Positions 57,482 through 64,000 of a stretch of 64,000 nt of DNA are shown one piece after another. The DNA comes from Eutreptiella sp. 'Long Island Sound 2002'. Lineage: Eukaryota > Euglenozoa > Euglenophyceae > Eutreptiales > Eutreptiaceae. Position 1 is the first letter of the stretch; the number at the start of each line of letters is the position of its first letter. The stretch spans positions 112,193,241-112,257,240 of the forward strand of contig OZ038383.1 of assembly GCA_964036045.1 (NCBI GenBank), in the 5' to 3' direction. Below the pieces are notes generated by a model that did no database searches, was not told the origin of the DNA, and worked only from the letters and a program-made list of their open reading frames with translations. The position numbers were made by a program, and so were the translations under genes.

Positions 57482-60400
57482 GGTGCGTTGGTGCGTTGCT
57501 CGCTGTGGGGGTGGCGGGAGGGCGCCCCCGGGGGGGGTGCCTTCCACCGTTGTGAGGGGTGCCTGGTGTCAGGCGCCGTCCCTTCCCCGGCCGCTCGTCC
57601 TCCGGAGCGTGCAGCCAGGGTTCCGCGACCCGCGTGTCCCGGGTGCGGTCGATGCGGGCATGTGGACCCAGCACCGGCCCCACAGCGTGCGCCCTTGCGG
57701 GCCGGCGTTGCTCGCTGTGGGGGTGGCGGAAGGGCGTCCCCGGGGGGGTGCCTTCCACCGTTGTGAGGGGCGCCTGGTGTCAGGCGCTGTCCCTCCCCCG
57801 GCCGCGCTCGTCCTCCGTAGCGTGCAGCCAGGGTTCCGCGACCCGTGTGTCCCGGGCGCGGTCGATGCGGGCGTGTGGACCCAGCACCGGTCCCACAGTG
57901 TGCGCCCTCGCGGGCCGACGCTGCTCGCTGTGGGGCTGGCGGAATGGCGTCCCCGGGGGGGGTGCTTTCCACCGTTGTGAGGGGCGCCTGGTGTCAGGCG
58001 CTGTCCCTTCCCTGGCCGCTCGTCCTCCGGAGCGCGCAGCCAGGGTTCCGCGACCCGCGTGTCCCGGGCGCGGTCGATGTGGGCGTGTGGACCCAGTACC
58101 GGTCCCACGGCGTGCGCCCTTGCGGGCCGGCGTTGTTCGCCGTGGGGGTGGCGGAAGGGCGTCCCCGGGGGGGGCTGCCTTCCACCGTTGTGAGGGGCGT
58201 CTGGTGTCAGGCACTGTCCCTTCCTCGGCCGCTCGTCCTCCGGAGCGTGCAGCCAGGTTCCGCGACCCGCGTGTCCCGGGCGCGGTCGATGCGGGCAGTG
58301 GACCCGGCACCGGCCCCACAGCGTGCGCCCTTGCGGGCCGACGCTGCTCGCTGTGGGGGTGGCGGAAGGGCGTCCCCGGGGGGGGTGCCTTCCACCGTTG
58401 TGAGGGGCGCCTGGCGTCAGGCGCTGTCCCTCCCCCGGCCGCTCGTCCTCCGGAGCGTGCGGCCAGGGTTCCGCGACCCGTGTGTCCCGGGTGCGGTCGG
58501 TGCGGGCGTGTGGACCCAGCACCGGCCCCACAGCGTGCGCCCTTGTGGGCTGGCGTTGCTCGCTGTGGGGCTGGCGGAAGGGCGTCCCCGGGGGGGTGCC
58601 TTCCACCGTTGTGAGGGGCGCCTGGTGTCAGGCGCTGCCCCTCCCCCGGCCGCTCGTCCTCCGGAGCGTGCAGCCAGGGCTCCGTGACCCGCGTGTCCCG
58701 GGTGCGGTCGATGCGGGCGGGTGGACCCAGCACCGGCCTCACAGCGTGCGCCCTTGCGGGCCGGCGTTGCTCGCTGTGGGGGTGGCGGGAGGGCGTCCCC
58801 GGGGGGGGTGCCTTCCACCGTTGTGAGGGGCGCCTGGTGTCAGGCGCTGTCCCTCCCCCGGCCGCTCGTCCTCCGGAGCGTGCAGCCAGGGTTCCGCGAC
58901 CCGCGTGTCCCGGGCGCGGTCGGTGCGGGCGTGTGGACCCAGCACCGGCCCCACAGCGTGCGCCCTTGCGGGCCGGCGTTGCTCGCTGTGGGGGTGGTGG
59001 AGGGGCGCCCCCGGGGGGGGTGCCTGCCACCGTTGTGAGGGGCGCCTGGCGTCAGGCACTGTCCCTCCCCCGGCCGCTCGTCCTTTGGAGCGCGCAGCCG
59101 GGGTTCTGCGACCCGTGTGTCCCGGGTGCGGTCGATGCGGGCGTGTGGACCCAGCACCGGCCCCGCAGCGTGCGCCCTTGCGGGCCGCCGTTGCTCGCTG
59201 TGGGGGTGGCGGAAGGGCGTCCCCGGGGGGGGTGCCTTCCACCGTTGTGAGGGGCGCCTGGTGTCAGGCGCTGCCCCTTCCCCGGCCGCTCGTCCTCCGG
59301 AGCGTGCAGCCAGGGTTCCGCGACCCGTGTGTCCCGGGTGCGGTCGGTGCGGGCGTGTGGACCCAGCACCGGCCCCACAGCGTGCGCCCTTGTGGGCTGG
59401 CGTTGCTCGCTGTGGGGCTGGCGGAAGGGCGTCCCCGGGGGGGTGCCTTCCACCGTTGTGAGGGGCGCCTGGTGTCAGGCGCTGTCCCTCTCCCGGCCGC
59501 TCGTCCCCTGGAGCGTGCAGCCAGGGCTCCGCGACCCGTGTGTCCCGGGCGCGGTTGATGTAGGCATGTGGACCCAGCACCAGCCCCACAGCGTGCGCCC
59601 TTGCGGGCCGGCGTTGCTCGCTGTGGGGGTGGCGGAAGGGCGTCCCCGGGGGGGTTGCCTTCCGCCGTTGTGAGGGGCGCCTGGTGTCAGGCGCTGTCCC
59701 TCCCCCGGCCGCTCGTCCTCCGGAGCGTGCAGCTAGGGTTCCGCGACCCGCGCGTCCCGGGTGCGGTCGATGCGGGCGTGTGGACCCAGCACCGGCCCCA
59801 CAGCGTGCGCCCTTGCGGGCTGGCGTTGCTCGCTATGGGGGTGGCGGAAGGGCGTCCCCGGGGGGGGTGCCTTCCACCGTTGTGAGGGGCGCCTGGTGTC
59901 AGGCGCTGTCACTCCCCCGGCCGCCCGTCCTCCGGAGCGTGCAGCCAGGGTTCCGCGACCCGTGTGTCCCGGGTGCGGTCGATGTGGGCGTGTGGACCCA
60001 GCTCCGGCCCCACAGCGTGCGCCCTTGCGGGCCGGCGTTGCTCGCTGTGGGGGCGGCAGAAGGGCGTCCCCGGGGGGGGTGCCTTCTACCGTCGTGAGGG
60101 GCGCCTGGTGTCAGGCGCTGTCCCTCCCCCGGCTGCTCGTCCTCTGGAGCGCGCAGCCAGGGTTCCGCGACCCGTGTGTCCCGGGTGCGGTCGATGCGGG
60201 CGTGTGGACCCAGCACCAGCCCCACAGCGTGCGCCCTTGCGGGCCGGCGTTGCTCGCTGTGAGGGTGGCGGAAGGGCGTCCCCGGGGGGGGTGCCTTCCA
60301 CCGTCGTGAGGGGCGCCTGGTGTCAGGCGCTGCCCCTCCCTCGGCCGCTCGTCCTCCGGAGCGTGCAGCCAGGGTTCCGCGACCCGTGTGTCCCGGGTGC

Positions 60401-61410
60401 GGTCGATGCGGGCGTGTGGACCCAGCACCGGCCCCACAGCGTGCGCCCTTGCGGGCCGGCGTTGCTCGCTGTGGGGGTGGCGGGAGGGCGTCCCCGGGGG
60501 GGGCTGCCTTCCACCGTTGTGAGGGGCGCCTGGTGTCAGGCGCTGTCCCTCCCCCGGCTGCTCGTCCTCCGGAGCGCGCAGCCAGGGTTCCGCGACCCGT
60601 GCGTCCCGGGTGCGGTCGATGCGGGCGTGTGGACCCAGCACCGGCCCCACAGCGTGCGCCCTTGCGGGCCGGCGTTGCTCGCTGTGGGGGTGGCGGAAGG
60701 GCGTCCCCGGGGGGGGTGCCTTCCACCGTTGTGAGGGGCGCCTGGTGTCAGGCGCTGCCCCTCCCCCGGCCGCTCGTCCTCCGGAGCGTGCAGCCAGGGT
60801 TCCGCGACCCGTGTGTCCCGGGTGCGGTCGATGCGGGCGTGTGGACCCAGCATCGGCCCCACAGCGTGCGCCCTTGCGGGCCGGCGTTGCTCGCTGTGGG
60901 GGTGGCGGAAGGGCGTCCCCGGGGGGGGCTGCCTTCCACCGTTGTGAGGGGCGCTTGGTGCCAGGCGCTGTCCCTCCCCCGGCCGCTCGTCTTCCGGAGC
61001 GTGCAGCCAGGGTTCCGCGACCCGTGTGTCCCGGGTGCGGTCGATGCGGGCGTGTGGACCCAGCACCGGCCCCACAGCGTGCGCCCTTGCGGGCCGGCGT
61101 TGCTCGCTGTGGGGGTGGCGGAAGGGCGTCCCCGGGGGGGGCTGCCTTCCACCGTTGTGAGGGGCGCCTGGTGCCAGGCGCTGTCCCTCCCCCGGCTGCC
61201 CGTCCTCCGGAGCGTGCAGCCAGGGTTCCGCGACCCGCGTGTCCCGGGTGCGGTCGGTGTGGGCGTGGGGGCCCGGCACCGGCCCCACAGCGTGCGCCCT
61301 TGCGGGCCGGCGTTGCTCGCTGTGGGGGTGGCGGAAAGGCGTCCCCGGGGGGGGTGCCTTCCACCATGGTGAGGGGCGCTTGGGGTCAGGCGCTGTCCCT
61401 CTCCCGTCTG
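57482..61410 (-). repeat. 212-bp monomer array upstream of ORF1 (~18.5 copies)
   Basis: Tandem units with a constant step of about 212 bp: TGCTCGCTGTGGGG recurs near 57497, 57709, 57921, 58347, 58558 and so on to 61314. Each unit contains CCTTCCACCGTTGTGAGGGG, CGCTCGTCCTCCGGAGCGTG and GGTTCCGCGACCCG. Since 212 is not a multiple of 3, open frames crossing many units pass through all three frames; they are not genes. Placement directly upstream of ORF1 is like the 5'-UTR promoter monomers of mouse L1, whose units are about the same length. A promoter role is inferred. Confidence 0.95.
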
Positions 61411-62491
61411 CCCGCCCACTGCCGGGTGGGTTGCCGGGGTTCGTTGGGTGTGTGCGGTGTGTGTGGTGCCTGTGCCGTGCGTGTCGTGGTGTGTGGTGCT
61501 GCTCTTTCCTTGGTCCCCCGGTGCTCCCCTCTCCGGTGTCTCGGTGCGGTGTTGTGCTCGCCGTGTGCCCGCCGTGTCCCCTCCTCTGTGTGCGCCCCTT
61601 GCTCGTTCGCTGGCTTCCCCTTGTTCCTTTCGCGGCTTCGTTGCTCTTTACCCTTTCCTCTACCCCTCTCCCTAGCATGCACTTTTTCCCTGCCTCCGCT
61701 TTGTTGTGTGTCTCTGTCTTTTTTCTTGTCGGCCCGGGCTTCCTCTTTTGAACCTGCGTAGGGAGAGAAGGGTGCGTAAGCAAACGTGCGGCGGCGGCGG
61801 TTTTGTCGCGGCACGGCACCTCGAGCTGGCCGGTACGTCATGCGACATTCATGTGCGACCGGCTTGCGTGTAGGTTTATCGCCCCATTTGCTCCCGGCTT
61901 GTTTCCACCCCCCTTTGGTCGCTACCTGTTCTCGTCGCCCGTTCCGCGTGCGCGGCGTGACATTCAACATACCTGCCTCTTTCCCCACTACCTTGACGTG
62001 TTCTAGTCCTCCCGCCTTGTCGGGCGTTCGCTTATGTGTGACGACGGCACGACGCAATACTTGCCTAAGCGTCTAAGACAACCCTACTTTAACGCCCGGA
62101 CGCCCGGACGACACGAGCATACGCTTCTCTTCGGGACCTGTGAGGATAGGACACGGGTGCGTGCACGTGTGTTTGTTGGGACCCGGCACTCGCCGGCGCT
62201 ATGCCATTTGTGTGTTTGCTCTTCCTATCCCCCTCCGTGGCTACTTGTGTGTTCTAACCCACGCAACTCCGCGGTTGGCGACGTGGCACGACATGGTAAC
62301 ATACTTGCGTTCTTGGTGGCGGTGTGTGGCTTGTCTACTATTCGTTTGCATGCGGCGGCATACCTTTTGTTCCCTTTCGCTCCCCTTCGCCTCCTACATA
62401 AGCGGGCGTGTGGGTGGGCGGTGGGCACGTCTCGGTTACGTAGCGTAGCGTGGCAACATACTTGGACCCCACTAGTCACGTGTGTATGCTT

Positions 62492-62534
<43 letters not shown>

Positions 62535-63425
62535 TTTTTTGTTGTGTTGTGCTTTACCTCGGTGGTCTTTTTGTTCCTCCCTGTTTGTCCCTTCATACCT
62601 TGCCGCTCGTCCGCGGCGGTGTTGGCCTTGCGGCGTTCCGGGCATGCGCGTGCGGGCATACCTTTCTTTCCCTATGCGAGTGGGGGTGAGCATAGGCGTT
62701 CTTTCGGTGCTACCTCTTGTTGGTTTTCCTTGCCGGTGCGGTTTTCGTTGCGCTTTTCGTGGCGGCGCACTTTGGCGTTGCTTATCACTTTACTTGTTTT
62801 GCGCTTGTTACGGCGTTATGCACACAACATATGGCACATATGCACATAACATACTTGCTTTCCGGCGGCCGGTGGCGTTGTTGTTGCTTGTGTGTATTTT
62901 TCATGCACGACATTCAACATACTTGGGTACATGTGCGGCTTCTTGCTCTTTTTGTTGTGATCCCCTTCGCGCGTATTTCCTACATGAGTGGGCTTGCATT
63001 GCTTGGTCGTGTACTTGGTATATCTCCACCGTGGTGCGGTTCGTTACCTATGTTTTCTCCTTGTCTACCTCTTTCCGCGTTGTGTTTGTTTCGTTGGTTT
63101 TTCGCGGTGCGTGGCACATAACATACTTGCTTGTCGGCGGCCGGTGGCGTTGTTGTTGTCTATGTGTGGGTTGTTTTGGGGCGCGCACAAGTCCCTAGCG
63201 CCTAGGGCACGCACTTTGCTAGGTGGTTTGGGGCAAGCAACGCTCAGTTTCTTCGCCGTCGCGACTCTATTGTTCGTCTTTTTCGGTGAGTGTCCTATAT
63301 TTTGCGACCTCGCCAAACAGCGGCGTAAAATTGTTGGGGGGGTTTCTGAGGTCGGAAAAGACGATTTTTCGCTTTATTTCTGCTGGCGGTGCGTCTTTTT
63401 CTCGTAATTTTATTTTTCTTCTGCT
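61411..63425 (-). other. 5' leader of element C
   Basis: About 2 kb between the monomers and the 5' target duplication, with lower GC than the ORFs. It contains T40 on the + strand at 62494-62533 (A-run on the - strand). ACATACTTG-type motifs recur near 62302, 62456, 62854, 62911 and 63120, and a 40-bp block, CATAACATACTTGCTT then CGGCGGCCGGTGGCGTTG, is present at 62847 and 63115. No convincing ORF is seen. It may hold the upstream promoter. Confidence 0.55.
62494..62533 (-). repeat. 40-bp homopolymer tract (poly-A on - strand)
   Basis: Forty T in a row on the + strand. It could mark an old poly(A)-tailed insertion in the leader or be a simple expansion; no flanking duplication is seen. Confidence 0.8.
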
Positions 63426-64000
63426 GCTGAAGGGGGCTGAAGGGAGCTAAAGGGAGCTGAAGGAATGTGAAGGGAGGTAGAGTGAGCTAAAGGGATCTAA
63501 AATGAGGTAACGGGAGCTAAAGGGAGCTGAAGGGAGCTAAAGGGAGCTAAGTGGAGCTGAAGGGAGCTGAAGAGAGGTGAAGGGAGCTGAAGGGAGCTGA
63601 AGGGAGCTAAAGGGAGCTGAAGGAATGTGAAGGGAGGTAGAGGGGGCTAAAGGGATCTAAAATGAGGTAAAGGGAGCTGAAGGGAGCTAAAGGGAGCTGA
63701 AGGGAGCTAAAGGGAGCTGAAGGGAGCTAAAGGGAGCTGAAGGGAGGTAAAGGGAGCTGAAGGAATGTGAAGGGAGGTAGAGGGAGCTAAAGGGATCTAA
63801 AATGAGGTAAAGGGGGCTAAAAGGAGCTAAAGGGTCCTGAAGGGAGCTAAAGGGAGCTGAAGGGAGCTAAAGGGAGCTGAAGGGAGCTAAAGGGAGCTGG
63901 AGGAATGTGAAGGGAGGTAGAGGGAGCTAAAGGGATCTAAAATGAGGTAAAGGGGGCTAAAAGGAGCTAAAGGGTGCTGAAGGGAGCTAAAGGGAGCTGA
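63426..64000. repeat. 10-bp satellite, array 5 (window end)
   Basis: The satellite resumes to the window edge. Its first 18 bp (63426-63443) are the second target duplication of element C. The higher-order pattern is the same as in array 1. Confidence 0.97.

Larger units (their letters stand above)
40709..63425 (-). mobile_element. Element C: giant (22.7-kb) APE-type non-LTR retrotransposon
   Basis: One block of 22,717 bp flanked by an exact 18-bp target duplication in satellite (GCTGAAGGGGGCTGAAGG at 40691-40708 and 63426-63443). Read on the - strand it has a 2-kb 5' leader, about 18 monomers of 212 bp, ORF1, ORF2 with endonuclease, RT and RNase H, two more ORFs, a 3-kb 3' UTR and a (CCTCAAA)n tail. 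All ORFs, the monomers' position and the tail agree in orientation. Known LINEs are usually 3-10 kb, so this is exceptional if it moved as one unit. The alternative is a core LINE with later internal additions, but no internal target duplications were found. Element GC (about 70%) is much higher than that of the LTR elements. Confidence 0.75.

Noticed and set aside
57569-61819. Many overlapping ORFs of 300-430 codons on both strands of the 212-bp array
   Set aside because: Same effect: the monomer lacks stops in most frames. No start context or domain.

Overview
This is eukaryotic repeat-rich (heterochromatin-like) DNA with no recognisable single-copy host gene. The chromovirus-type Ty3 element, the GC-rich LINE-type genes and the RNase H/integrase style suggest a protist or microalga; the species cannot be named from this sequence.

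The background is one purine-rich satellite built on a 10-bp unit (variants of AAAGGGAGCT and GAAGGGAGCT) organised in higher-order units of about 120-140 bp. It occupies 1-6049, 17015-19649, 30568-34205, 40461-40708 and 63426-64000. Everything else is retroelement inserted into it, and each insertion is delimited by target-site duplications (TSDs).

(1) Two copies of a Ty3/gypsy chromodomain retrotransposon lie at 6050-17014 and 19650-30567 (+ strand): 533-bp LTRs, initiator-tRNA-like primer site, Gag, a Gly/Arg-rich segment, then protease, an NPPF (Dam-like) domain, RT, RNase H, integrase and chromodomain. Gag starts inside the 5' LTR. Gag, the Gly/Arg-rich segment and Pol share one frame, separated by a TGA and a TAG; the TAG is followed by a potential pseudoknot. 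Copy 1 has three extra stops; copy 2 has an open Pol but a 47-bp deletion in Gag. Both sit at the same satellite position with the same flanks, so the second is probably a segmental duplication of the first.

(2) Element B (34206-40460, + strand) is 6.3 kb, bounded by a 23-bp TSD and ending in (CCTA)n. It carries a 65-bp minisatellite and small Pro-rich ORFs but no visible reverse transcriptase.

(3) Element C (40709-63425, - strand) is bounded by an 18-bp TSD and ends in (CCTCAAA)n. It reads as a single giant non-LTR retrotransposon of 22.7 kb: a 5' leader, about 18 monomers of 212 bp, ORF1 (1231 aa, zinc fingers), ORF2 (more than 2200 aa; APE endonuclease, RT, RNase H, CCHC), two further ORFs downstream of the RT gene, and a 3-kb 3' UTR. 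ORF1 and ORF2 are in one frame, separated only by a TGA followed 6 nt later by a hairpin. ORF3 and ORF4 overlap as TGATG. This element, its size, its extra ORFs and its apparent recoding are the most unusual content of the window.
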